From contig NZ_BMPW01000019.1 in the NCBI RefSeq assembly GCF_014647795.1, forward strand, positions 1 through 64,000: DNA of 64,000 nt. The letters run 5' to 3'. The notes under the pieces are model-generated. The model was not told the origin of the DNA. It searched no databases and saw only the letters and a program-made list of their open reading frames with translations. Origin of the DNA: Actinoplanes campanulatus (GTDB lineage Bacteria; Actinomycetota; Actinomycetes; Mycobacteriales; Micromonosporaceae). Below are positions 51,584 through 60,467 of this stretch, in pieces (positions within the stretch are counted from its first letter, which is position 1; each line of letters begins with the position of its first letter). The translations under genes were made by a program, and so were the position numbers.

Positions 51584-53775
51584 TGGCCGCGATGTCCACT
51601 CTCCAGAGCCGGTCGAGCCCGCCGCCGCGCAGCGGCCGGCCCGGCACGACGACCGTGGTTGCGGGCCTACGCCTGTGGCGTGTGCTGCTCGCCGTGTTGG
51701 CCGGTGTGGCAGTTCTTCTCGGGTCGGCCCAGGTCGTCGATGCCGCACCACGGGCTCCTGTGGACGCCGCGTGTGCGCAGAAAGCCCCCGGATCGGTCGC
51801 CTGGTGCATGCCGTGGGCGGTGCGTGTCGAGACGCCGCCGGCCGGAAGCACCTCGCATTGGGTGACCGAGTGCAGCAAAGCGACCAACGACGAGGAGCGC
51901 GCCTCGTGCGCTGCCGCGTCGGTCACCGTGGATTCGCCGCCGGCGGATGGCACCGCGTCGGTACTGATGGACGGGCCCAGCGACAAGGACGGTCTCGCCG
52001 CTCTCGTCAAATGCGGGTTGTTCGGCGAGCAGATGAAGAACGAGAAGGACGCCACCCGCTTCGGTTTGTGGCGCGACAAACACACGCAATGTTCCCAGCA
52101 GGTTGCCGCGTGGACGGCGGCAGCGTACGACCCCAGCCCGCAGCCGAAGGAGTGCGGGAAGGTCGAAGTCGGCTGCCAGATCACCGAAGGCACCAAGGAA
52201 GCGGTCTCCAACGGGATCCGCGCCGGCATCCAGGGTCTGGTCGACGCGATCGTGCAGGCCGAGGTGTACCTGCTCAGCAAGCTGGCTGAGCTGGTCTTCA
52301 CCGAAACATCGATCGCCAGCCCGGACCGGGCCTTCTACGGCGTCTACAACTCCGTCGCCGGCACCCTCGTCATGTTGATCTTCGTGTTCTTCATCATCGC
52401 GACGATCGTCAACGGATTACGGCTGCGCGGCGGACCCACACCCTTGGCGACACTCGGCGGCCTGGTCAAGGCCGTACTCGGCATCACCTTCGCCGGCGGT
52501 CTGGCCTACGTCATCGTGGCGGCCTGGGACCAGGCGGCGGTGGCCGCCCTCGAGGCCAACGCCAACAAGTCGTGGGACGCCTCCAAGCCGGTCACCGCCC
52601 TGACCAACCTGACCGCCGGAACGGGCACGCTGCTGCTGGCCGGACTGTTCGGGCTGCTGGGCATCGTCGGGCTGATCCTGCTGTTCATCATCATGCTGTT
52701 CCGCGGCGTGCTCACCACCGGCGCCGCGCTGCTCGGAGCGATGGCGATGACCGGCTTCGTCATGGACGAGACCCGGCACTGGCCACGCCGCTGGTTCTGG
52801 ACCGTCAACGCTCTGGCCAGCAGCAAATACTGGATCGTCCAGCTGTGGATCTACGGAGGCCGCTCGGCCTACGAGTCCGACGACCTCAGCACCGTCCTGC
52901 AGTCGATGCTGCTGATCTGGCTGATGGTTCTCGCGCCGTTCATCCTGCTCAAGCTCACGTCGATGTGGGACGGCTACCTTTCCGACGTCAACGCCCACGG
53001 GATGCTGTCCGCGCTCGGAGGGCCGCTGATGATCGGCGCGAACGCCATCGACGGATTCCGGCAGGGGGCCCAGAGCGCCGGCGGCGATGACAGCGGCGGC
53101 GGTGGCGGCGGAGGTGGTGATGACGCCGCCGGTGTGATGGACGCGAACGCCTCCAGCATGCCGACCAACCCGGCCGGGCAGATGACCGGCATCGGCGCCG
53201 GTCCCGGCCGCGATGTGGCGCAGGCGGCCGGTCAGGGCCAGGACGGCGGCGGAGTCGGTGAACCGGTGACCGACGCACCCGGCAGCCAAGACGGTCAGGC
53301 CGGCGCGGAGTCCCAGCAGAACCCGAACGCTCAGGAAGCCGATGGCGTCCGCGCCGCCAACAGCAGCGCCCAGCACACCTTGTCCAGCGGCCAGCTGACT
53401 GCGCCTGGTGACGGCGGTGGCGGATCGATTCCGCTGACACCGCAGGCAGCCGCCGGGTCGGACCCGGCGGGTGTGAGCTCCGGCGGTAGCGGCGCGGACG
53501 GCAGCACCGATGCGGGCACGACTGCGACCCCTGGTGATGCGGCTGCCAGCGGCAGTGGCCAGGCGGACGGGCAGTCCTCGGGTGCTGCGGCCAGCGGCGA
53601 CCCGGCCGGGACGGCACCCCACGGGCACAACGACGAGACGTCAGCACCGGCTTCCGGTGGCGAGCACAGCAACGAGCAGGCCTCCGGGTCCGGCGAGTCC
53701 GGTGGTGGGGCGGCGAAAGCAGGCGGTGCGCGGGGTGCCTCCGCAGTGGCGGACGCCCCGATCGTGCCCCTCTGA
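51583..53775 (+). CDS. VirB6/TrbL-like channel protein with low-complexity tail
   Basis: The protein is 730 residues, overlapping the previous stop by TGATG. It has an N-terminal signal/anchor (VLLAVLAGVAVLLGSAQVV), a Cys-rich extracellular part of about 150 residues, then at least five membrane helices from about 255 to 480 (GTLVMLIFVFFIIATIVNGL, GLFGLLGIVGLILLFIIMLF and others). A 230-residue Gly/Ser/Ala/Asp-rich tail ends the protein. The layout fits the polytopic inner-membrane component (VirB6/TrbL) of Gram-positive type IV secretion. The tail is probably disordered and exposed in the cytoplasm or on the surface. Confidence 0.78.
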   Translation: MAAMSTLQSRSSPPPRSGRPGTTTVVAGLRLWRVLLAVLAGVAVLLGSAQVVDAAPRAPVDAACAQKAPGSVAWCMPWAVRVETPPAGSTSHWVTECSKATNDEERASCAAASVTVDSPPADGTASVLMDGPSDKDGLAALVKCGLFGEQMKNEKDATRFGLWRDKHTQCSQQVAAWTAAAYDPSPQPKECGKVEVGCQITEGTKEAVSNGIRAGIQGLVDAIVQAEVYLLSKLAELVFTETSIASPDRAFYGVYNSVAGTLVMLIFVFFIIATIVNGLRLRGGPTPLATLGGLVKAVLGITFAGGLAYVIVAAWDQAAVAALEANANKSWDASKPVTALTNLTAGTGTLLLAGLFGLLGIVGLILLFIIMLFRGVLTTGAALLGAMAMTGFVMDETRHWPRRWFWTVNALASSKYWIVQLWIYGGRSAYESDDLSTVLQSMLLIWLMVLAPFILLKLTSMWDGYLSDVNAHGMLSALGGPLMIGANAIDGFRQGAQSAGGDDSGGGGGGGGDDAAGVMDANASSMPTNPAGQMTGIGAGPGRDVAQAAGQGQDGGGVGEPVTDAPGSQDGQAGAESQQNPNAQEADGVRAANSSAQHTLSSGQLTAPGDGGGGSIPLTPQAAAGSDPAGVSSGGSGADGSTDAGTTATPGDAAASGSGQADGQSSGAAASGDPAGTAPHGHNDETSAPASGGEHSNEQASGSGESGGGAAKAGGARGASAVADAPIVPL

Positions 53776-53789
53776 CCTGGGAGACATCC

Positions 53790-55304
53790 ATGACGAAGTT
53801 TGAGTTTCCGCCGCGCTCGTCGCGGGGCGCCGTACTGGGATTCACCTGGTCGCAGATCGGCATGGTGGTCGCCGGGCTGATCGCCACCGTCGTCGGCCTG
53901 AATCTGCTCGCGTTCAACAAGCCGGCGGCGATCGGCATGTTCGCCCTCGGCCTGTTGTTGATCACCTTCGGTCTGCTGCGGTTCAAAGGCCGACGGATCA
54001 CCGAGTGGACGCCCGTCGTGATCGCGGCCTTGATCCAGCGCTGGACCCGCCAGCACCAGTTCCGCGGCGGCCCGTACGGGGCCAACACCGTCGGCGAGCA
54101 CCTGGAACTGCCCGGCCCGGCTGCCGCCTACCGGTGGCTGCCCGCGATCGCAGCGGACGGCACCACCGAGATCGGGCTGCTGCACCACCGCAAGGAGAAG
54201 ACGGTGACCGCGGCGCTGCTGTGTTTCGGCAGCAACCTGATCCTGGCCGACAGCGACGTGCAGACCCAGCGGCTGACCGACTGGGCGCAGGTCCTCAACA
54301 TCCTCGGCAGCGAGTACGCCGATGCCGGCCTGATCCGGTGGGCGGTCACCGCCCGCGCGGTCCCGGACTCCGGAAACCGCGCCCAGCGATTCCTCATCCA
54401 CAGGGCTGTGGATACCACCTCGGCCGCGTACGAGTCGCTGGCCGAGCTGACCGCGGCCGCCGCACCGGCCGCGCAACGCCACGAGATCCATCTCAGCGTG
54501 GTGTTCGACGTCGCCCGGCTGTCCGGTGAGATCACTGATGCCGGTGGCACCGACACCGCCATCGCCACGGTCATCCTGGACCGGCTCACCGGCATCGAGG
54601 CTGCCGTCGCCGAGGCCGGTGTCACCACCGGCGGCTGGCTATCACCGCGCGGGTACGCCGCGGTGATCCACACCCAGTTCGACCCCGACGATCAAGAAGT
54701 CGTCGACCTGCGCGGCAGCACCCCCGCCGGTGGCGGACGCACCCCGGCCGGGGTGGCCCCACGCCTGGCGGGCCCGGTCGCCGCCCGCACCCTGGGCTGG
54801 CAAACCTACCAGCACGACTCCGGCTACTCGCGCACGCTGTGGGTGGCGCAGATGCCGCGCCAGCAGGTGCCACCGACCTGGCTGACACCTCTGTATATGC
54901 GCACCACGTGCCGGCGGTCGGTCACGCTGGTCGCCCAGCCGGTCCCGGCGCAGCTCGCCGCGCTCGCGACCCGCAGGGAGAAGGTCGCCAAGGCCGGTGA
55001 CGATCTCACCAAACGCAAGCTGCGGCTGGTGCAGACCGCCGCCGAACGTGAAGAGGCCCGCGCGGTCGAGCAGATCGACGCCGAACAGGCCCGCGGCCAC
55101 GTCCGCTACCGGTACGCGCTGCTGGTCACCGTCACCGCCGCCAGCGAGAAGGACCTCGACCGCGACGTGCGCGCCGTCAAACGGATCCTGTCGCGCTCCG
55201 GCTGCGAGGCCGTCTCGCTGGCCGGGGAACAGGACCAGGCCTTCCTGGCCGGAGCACTCCCGCTGGCCCGCGGACTCAAGCCGATGCGGGGGTGGTTCGC
55301 ATGA
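53790..55304 (+). CDS. SCO6880-family conjugation protein
   Basis: The protein is 504 residues. Two N-terminal membrane helices (IGMVVAGLIATVVGLNLLAF and AAIGMFALGLLLITFGLLRF) form a PrgI/VirB3-like hairpin. The remaining 430 residues are a soluble domain related to the N-terminal part of VirB4 (ITEWTPVVIAALIQRWTRQH, AYRWLPAIAADG, KEKTVTAALLCFG). The family is named after Streptomyces SCO6880 and is nearly universal in actinobacterial conjugation operons. Its stop overlaps the VirB4 start, in line with the two forming one complex. Confidence 0.85.
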   Translation: MTKFEFPPRSSRGAVLGFTWSQIGMVVAGLIATVVGLNLLAFNKPAAIGMFALGLLLITFGLLRFKGRRITEWTPVVIAALIQRWTRQHQFRGGPYGANTVGEHLELPGPAAAYRWLPAIAADGTTEIGLLHHRKEKTVTAALLCFGSNLILADSDVQTQRLTDWAQVLNILGSEYADAGLIRWAVTARAVPDSGNRAQRFLIHRAVDTTSAAYESLAELTAAAAPAAQRHEIHLSVVFDVARLSGEITDAGGTDTAIATVILDRLTGIEAAVAEAGVTTGGWLSPRGYAAVIHTQFDPDDQEVVDLRGSTPAGGGRTPAGVAPRLAGPVAARTLGWQTYQHDSGYSRTLWVAQMPRQQVPPTWLTPLYMRTTCRRSVTLVAQPVPAQLAALATRREKVAKAGDDLTKRKLRLVQTAAEREEARAVEQIDAEQARGHVRYRYALLVTVTAASEKDLDRDVRAVKRILSRSGCEAVSLAGEQDQAFLAGALPLARGLKPMRGWFA

Positions 55305-56875
55305 GCACCCGCCGGCTGCGCCGCGAAGGATCGCTCACCGACCAGATCCAGCAGGTCGCCGAAGCCCGCGACCTGGCCCACGCCGAACAGGCATACCAGC
55401 GCCAGCAACGCGCCGTCGACCGCGACACCGAACGACTGCTCGGCCCGGCCCGCACCGGCTGGCGCGGCCAGAGCGGCCGCGCGGCCGGCCGGGTCGCCTG
55501 GCGGCTGCGCCTGCCGCCACTGGTCACCACCAGCGCTCAGCTGTGCTCGGTGTATCCGTTCGTCACCGATCCGGGCCTGCCGATCGACGGCCCCCTGATC
55601 GGCATGGAGGTCTACAGCCGCAGCGCGTTCACCTTCTCCCTGCACGAGCTGTACCGGCACAAAGCCCTGTCGGCGCCGAACATGGCGGTGACCGGCGAGA
55701 TCGGCACGGCCAAGAGCAGCCTGCTCAAAACCCTCGCGTTCAGGGGGATCCCGTTCGGCACGAAGTTCTACTGCTGCGACGTCAAAGGCGAATACGAACA
55801 CCTCGCCGCCGCCGCGGGCATCACCCCCGTCCGGCTCGGGCCCGGCCTCGGGGTGGTCATGAACCCCCTCGCCGGGATCCGCCGCCACCCCGAGCAGACC
55901 GAACAGCAGTGGCTGCAACTGCAACGCTCCCGGCGCCTTCTCCTGTTGGAAGGGCTACTCGAAATTCAGCTCGGCGGGCCATTGCAGGAAGCCGAACGCA
56001 GCCTGATCGAGTACGCCGTCGACGCGGTCACCCGCGAAGGCGACGCCACCACCAGCCGCATGGCCACCCCCACCTTGAGCACCGTGCTCGCCGCAGCCGG
56101 GAACCCACAGCTGTGGCAGCACCGCCTCGACCAGCTGCACTACCCGACAGACGTGTTCGTCGCCGATTCCCGCCGGGTGCGCCTCGCCCTCGAGCGGCTA
56201 ATCGGCGGCGCGCTCGGCGGCGTCTTCGACGGCCCGGCCGAATCGTCGGCCAAGCTGGACTTCGCCCAGCCCGGAGCGGTGCTCGACCTACGCACGATCC
56301 GCGCGTCCGATGCGATGACCGCGATGGCGATGACCTGTGCCCAGTCGTGGCTCGAGACCGAGCTATCGGCGCCGGACGCGCCACCGAGGGTGTGCGTCTA
56401 CGACGAATTCGCCCTCGTGGCCCGGCATCTACCGCTGATCCGCCGGATGCGCGAGCAACTCAAACTCGCCCGCGCCTTCGGCATCGCCAACATCCTCGCC
56501 TTCCACCGGTTCTCGGACCTGGCCGCCTCCGGCGCCGCGGACTCCGAACAGGTCCGCATCGCCCGCGGGCTGATCGAGGACTGCGGTGTCCGGGTCTCCT
56601 ACCGGCAGGCCACCGGCAGCCTCGAACAGGCCCGCGAATTCCTCGGCACCTCCGACACCGAGACCGGGCTGCTGCGCTACCTGCGCCAAGGCGTCGGCCT
56701 GTGGAAGATCGGCGTGCGCTCCTACGTGGTCAAGCACCAGCTGTCGTCGATCGAGACGGCGATGGTGCACACCGACAGCCGCATGGAGGCCACCGAGCCC
56801 GCCGACGACCTCACCGCGCAGGAGTTCGACGAGCGCCTCGAAGCGGTTGCCGCCGGCGAACGGACCGGCCGATGA
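55301..56875 (+). CDS. VirB4-like conjugation ATPase
   Basis: The protein is 524 residues from the ATG overlapping the previous stop. Walker A is VTGEIGTAKSSLLKTLAF (about residues 128-145), Walker B VCVYDEFALVAR (about 365) and FCC-x-x-K-G-E-Y-like YCCDVKGEYEHL follows motif A. There is a C-terminal box RISYRQATGS-type (VRVSYRQATGSLEQAREFL). It powers the type IV secretion channel. The front third of a full VirB4 is supplied by the separate SCO6880 protein. Confidence 0.88.
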   Translation: MSTRRLRREGSLTDQIQQVAEARDLAHAEQAYQRQQRAVDRDTERLLGPARTGWRGQSGRAAGRVAWRLRLPPLVTTSAQLCSVYPFVTDPGLPIDGPLIGMEVYSRSAFTFSLHELYRHKALSAPNMAVTGEIGTAKSSLLKTLAFRGIPFGTKFYCCDVKGEYEHLAAAAGITPVRLGPGLGVVMNPLAGIRRHPEQTEQQWLQLQRSRRLLLLEGLLEIQLGGPLQEAERSLIEYAVDAVTREGDATTSRMATPTLSTVLAAAGNPQLWQHRLDQLHYPTDVFVADSRRVRLALERLIGGALGGVFDGPAESSAKLDFAQPGAVLDLRTIRASDAMTAMAMTCAQSWLETELSAPDAPPRVCVYDEFALVARHLPLIRRMREQLKLARAFGIANILAFHRFSDLAASGAADSEQVRIARGLIEDCGVRVSYRQATGSLEQAREFLGTSDTETGLLRYLRQGVGLWKIGVRSYVVKHQLSSIETAMVHTDSRMEATEPADDLTAQEFDERLEAVAAGERTGR

Positions 56876-58734
56876 GCAAAGCACCGCTGTCCGCGCCCGG
56901 GCACCGCCCGCCACAGCAAGGCCACATGCGCGCCGACATCTGGGTCCGCGTCGTGCTGCTGGTCATCACCGTCATCGTCACCACCACCGGGATCCTGTCG
57001 TTGTGGCTGGCCGGGCAGATCGGCGGTCTGCTGGCTCACCTGGCCTGGCCGGACTCCGGGCTCGGTGATGCGCCCGGCATCGCCTTCCGCGTCCTGGTAC
57101 ACCTGGGCGATCCTGCCCAGGCCTGGCCGGCGCCGGCCCGTGCGGAGGTCGCACCGACCTGGCTGCTCTACCCGCTGTGGCTGCTGCTGTTTCTGAGCAC
57201 GCTGCTCGGCTGGTTCTTCGGCCTGGCCCGGATCGCCCGGCCCCGGGTCCGGCGGGCCGGATTCGCCCGCAAGAAGACCATCGACGCGTCGCTGACTGCC
57301 CCGGCGGTGCTGGCACGGGTCGACATCGTGCGGCCCGGCCTGACCATCACCGACGCCGACGACGACACCACCCGTGCCGCCAAAGAGCAGCGGCGCAGCG
57401 ACCCTCTCGAGGTCGCCCGCTTCCTCGGCAACGATGCCGTCTCCGGTGAGCCGCTGTATCTGGCGAACGAATACACCAGGTTCGCCGCCGCCGTCCCGCG
57501 CTACGGCGGCAAGACCACCCGGCTGGTGATCCCGACCGTCGTCGACGCCCGTGGCGCGGTGCTGACCACCTCGACCCGCCTCGACGTCGCCTCGATCACC
57601 TACCAGCACCGGTCGACGATCGGCCCGACGCACATCTTCGAACCGCAAGGTGAGATCCCCGGCGTTCCGCGGCTGCGGTGGTCACCGATCGAGGGTGCCC
57701 AGGACCAGATCGTGGCGATGCTGCGTGCTCAGGGCTTCGCTGACGGGTCCGGCATCGGTGACGAGAGCGTGGAAAACGGCCGCTGGTTCCGTGACCAGGC
57801 CGCCACGATCCTGCGTGGCCTGCTGCACGCCGCGGCGCTCGACGAGAACGCCACCATGATCGACGTTCTCGCGTGGTCGCAGAACCCCAACAACGCCCGC
57901 CCGGAGCGGATCCTGCGCCACCACGGCGTACACAACTGGGCCGACCGGCTCACCCGGCACCGCGAAACCACCGGCCGCGCCCGCGACACCATCCAATCAG
58001 TGGTGTCCGGAGCACTGGACGCCTTCAACGACCCACGCGTGCTGCTGGCCTGCTCACCGCCACGCGGCACCGAGTTCAAACCGGTCGAATGGCTGCGCGA
58101 ATCCGGCACCCTCTACCTGGTCGGCACCCGTGACGCGCAAGCCCTGATCGCACCGCTGATGGCCGCGGTCAGCGAAGACATCCTCTACCAGGCCCGCCGG
58201 CTCGCCCTGCGCAGCGACGGCGACCGCATCGAACCGGCGCTATATTTCGTCGGCGACGAGATCGCCAACATCGCCCCGATCCCGTCACTACCGTCGCTGA
58301 TGAGCGAAGGCGGCGGCTCCGGAATCTCCGTCGACGTGTTCGCGCAGAACCGGCACCAACTGCGCCAGCGGTGGGGCGACAAAGGCGGCCAGGCCATCGC
58401 CGACTCCGCCAACGCCTGGCTGCTGATGGGTGCCTCCACCGACGCCGCCGCGCTGCGCGACGCCCAGGCGGTCGCCGGGCAGATCACCGACATCACCTCC
58501 GGCGCCTCCTGGGGCAGCGGCCGGGCCAGCGTCAACGAATCCGCACGCCGGGAGAACCTGTTCGACCTGGCGGACCTGCGCACCCTCGATGAAGGTCGGG
58601 CGATCGCGCTGATCGGCAACCTGCCGCCAATCGAGCTAACGATTCCCGCCTGGTACGAACGCCCCGACGCCGGCGAACTCAAAGAAGGACGCGCGGCGTT
58701 TCGCCGGATGCTGGCCGAAGGCGGCAGCCGATGA
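56872..58734 (+). CDS. VirD4/TraG-like coupling protein
   Basis: The protein is 620 residues. Two membrane segments near the N-terminus (WVRVVLLVITVIVTTTGILS and WLLYPLWLLLFLSTLLGWFF) precede the ATPase. Walker A is the shortened VPRYGGKTTRLVIP (about 206-219) and Walker B YFVGDEIANIAPIPSLPSLM (about 459). VFAQNRHQLRQRWG and ANAWLLMGASTD are typical of TraG/TraD. It delivers the DNA-relaxase complex to the channel. No relaxase gene is visible in this window, so transfer may use an unrecognised or distant relaxase. Confidence 0.87.
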   Translation: MSKAPLSAPGHRPPQQGHMRADIWVRVVLLVITVIVTTTGILSLWLAGQIGGLLAHLAWPDSGLGDAPGIAFRVLVHLGDPAQAWPAPARAEVAPTWLLYPLWLLLFLSTLLGWFFGLARIARPRVRRAGFARKKTIDASLTAPAVLARVDIVRPGLTITDADDDTTRAAKEQRRSDPLEVARFLGNDAVSGEPLYLANEYTRFAAAVPRYGGKTTRLVIPTVVDARGAVLTTSTRLDVASITYQHRSTIGPTHIFEPQGEIPGVPRLRWSPIEGAQDQIVAMLRAQGFADGSGIGDESVENGRWFRDQAATILRGLLHAAALDENATMIDVLAWSQNPNNARPERILRHHGVHNWADRLTRHRETTGRARDTIQSVVSGALDAFNDPRVLLACSPPRGTEFKPVEWLRESGTLYLVGTRDAQALIAPLMAAVSEDILYQARRLALRSDGDRIEPALYFVGDEIANIAPIPSLPSLMSEGGGSGISVDVFAQNRHQLRQRWGDKGGQAIADSANAWLLMGASTDAAALRDAQAVAGQITDITSGASWGSGRASVNESARRENLFDLADLRTLDEGRAIALIGNLPPIELTIPAWYERPDAGELKEGRAAFRRMLAEGGSR

Positions 58735-59354
58735 GCGGCTACGACTTCGACCTGCCGCCGGACGCCCCGCCGGACATGGTCGCCATCGCCGAGCTCGGCG
58801 CAGGCCTCAACCGGCTCACCGCCGCCGTCGACACGCTGCACCGGCAGCACCTGGAACTACGCGACGCTGTCACCGCCCGCCCTGGCGCGGCCGGCGGCGG
58901 ACAGCGCAAGGTCCCCGCCGGGATGCCGTGGCCGCTGCGCTGGGACGACCTGGACCGCGACGCCGCCGCCCAAGCGTGGGCGTGGCTGATCGACTGGGTC
59001 GGCTGGCTCGTCGACCGCTACGAGATCGCCGAAGAGATCCCCGCCTGCTGGTACCGGCACGGCCCGCTCATCGAGGAACTGACCGCGCTCGCGGCCGGCT
59101 GGCACACCGCCTACGACGACAACGCCCGCGGCGACGAACCGCTGATCTGGCACGAACGCCTCGCCCGCAGCCGGGCCCGGCTACGTGACTGGGACGACTT
59201 CACGCGCTGCCGCAACGGCGAACACACCGATCACACCCTCGATCTGCGCTGGCCCGACGACTGGACCGACACCGCCACGACGGCCGCCAACGCCGATCTG
59301 GCCGGCCGGCCGCAACCCACCGCTGCCGGGCAAACGCGTGAGGAGGCGCCATGA
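58731..59354 (+). CDS. DUF4913-like conjugation-associated protein
   Basis: The protein is 207 residues and overlaps the coupling-protein stop. The core WPLRWDDLDRDAAAQAWAWL, WVGWLVDRYEIAEEIPACWY, H-x-P-L-IEEL and LAAGWHTAYDD resembles DUF4913, common in actinobacterial mobile elements. The N-terminal 60 residues have a possible coiled coil (LNRLTAAVDTLHRQHLEL). Function is unknown. Confidence 0.6.
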   Translation: MSGYDFDLPPDAPPDMVAIAELGAGLNRLTAAVDTLHRQHLELRDAVTARPGAAGGGQRKVPAGMPWPLRWDDLDRDAAAQAWAWLIDWVGWLVDRYEIAEEIPACWYRHGPLIEELTALAAGWHTAYDDNARGDEPLIWHERLARSRARLRDWDDFTRCRNGEHTDHTLDLRWPDDWTDTATTAANADLAGRPQPTAAGQTREEAP

Positions 59355-59668
59355 GCACCGCGCCGGCGCCGGTCACCACCGAACTCGACTGGGACCGCCT
59401 CAACGGCACCCTGCGGCTGATCGGCAGGGACATCAACAACCTCTACCAGCGCATCACCGCCGACGAGGAACCCGACCCCGACCCCGAAACGACGGAGGAA
59501 ATCGTGCCCGAACCCGAGTACGAACTCGACCCCGCCGACGACCCCGACACCCAGCACCTGGACGACGACGAACGCCAGCAGCGCCTGGAATACGAAATCG
59601 ACGGCGAGGCCGACGGCGACTACGACCGCGACCCGGCCGATCCTCACGATCCGGAGATGGACGCCTGA
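59351..59668 (+). CDS. Small acidic protein of the conjugation operon
   Basis: The protein is 105 residues with four-base overlaps upstream and a one-base overlap downstream. The first 38 residues are helical (LDWDRLNGTLRLIGRDINNL). The rest is almost all Asp, Glu and Pro and should be disordered. No family is recognised. Such acidic tails often bind basic DNA-processing proteins or imitate DNA. Confidence 0.55.
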   Translation: MSTAPAPVTTELDWDRLNGTLRLIGRDINNLYQRITADEEPDPDPETTEEIVPEPEYELDPADDPDTQHLDDDERQQRLEYEIDGEADGDYDRDPADPHDPEMDA

Positions 59669-59976
59669 TGACGATCACCCACACCACGGCGGCCACGCCG
59701 GCAACCCCAGGCATCGACCGACCGCACGGTGATAACACGACCGGCGAGCACAGCAGCCAACTGCCGGCCGACGGCGACGCCCGGTACTTCGCTGCGCTGC
59801 GGACGCTCAGCGCCCGAGCGGTGACCGCCAAGGCCGCCATGCTGAAGGCGCACCTGGCCACCAACCACCAGGAACGAACGGCAGCCTTCGTCGACCTGCA
59901 CTACCTGCTGCGCGGCATGGCCGGCATCGTCAACGACGCCCTCGGCACCATCAACGAGCGGCAGGAACCGCGATGA
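59668..59976 (+). CDS. Small hypothetical protein of the conjugation operon
   Basis: The protein is 102 residues from the ATG at 59668 (TGATG overlap). After a 40-residue Thr/Pro-rich lead it forms a helical hairpin (YFAALRTLSARAVTAKAAML and FVDLHYLLRGMAGIVNDAL). No family is recognised. It is in the operon by overlap on both sides. Confidence 0.55.
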   Translation: MTITHTTAATPATPGIDRPHGDNTTGEHSSQLPADGDARYFAALRTLSARAVTAKAAMLKAHLATNHQERTAAFVDLHYLLRGMAGIVNDALGTINERQEPR

Positions 59977-60467
59977 GGACCGCACTGTCACCACTGGCCG
60001 GGCTGCTCCTGATCTGTCTGGCTGTCGCCGGCTGCAGCAGCGCCGACGCGCCGGACCCCGCACCGGCCGGAACCGCGGCCAGCAGCGCCGCACAGTCGGT
60101 CGACGAAGGCGACCACGACCATGACGACGGTCCCGGCGCCGCGCCCAGCGCCCCACCAGCACCGGCCGCGATCGACGCCGCATCCGGCTACGTACAGGCG
60201 TGGGCACGGCCCACCCTCGACCAGTCGACCTGGCTGGCCGGATTGCAGCCGCTGGTCCTGCCGGCCTACGCCCCGCTGCTCGCCGACACCGACCCGGCCA
60301 ACGTCGCGGCCACCACGCTGAACGGCGCACCCCGCGCCGTGTCCTCGACCACCGACACCGTGGTCGTGGACGTGCCCACCGACGTCGGCCCGATCCGAGT
60401 CACCGTGGTCGCCGCCGAAGGCCGATGGCTCGTCGCGACCGCAGCCCCCGCCCCGGAGCCGTCATGA
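59973..60467 (+). CDS. Lipoprotein of the conjugation operon
   Basis: The protein is 164 residues. The lipobox LAVAGC at residues 15-20 follows a short hydrophobic core (LAGLLLICLAVAG). The mature part has a disordered Ala/Pro/His-Asp stretch (DDHDHDD-like EGDHDHDDGPG) and a small globular domain (VQAWARPTLDQSTWLAGLQP, TVVVDVPTDVGPIRVTVVAA). It probably sits outside the membrane as part of the transfer channel, possibly a VirB8- or TcpC-like scaffold fragment. Confidence 0.75.
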   Translation: MRTALSPLAGLLLICLAVAGCSSADAPDPAPAGTAASSAAQSVDEGDHDHDDGPGAAPSAPPAPAAIDAASGYVQAWARPTLDQSTWLAGLQPLVLPAYAPLLADTDPANVAATTLNGAPRAVSSTTDTVVVDVPTDVGPIRVTVVAAEGRWLVATAAPAPEPS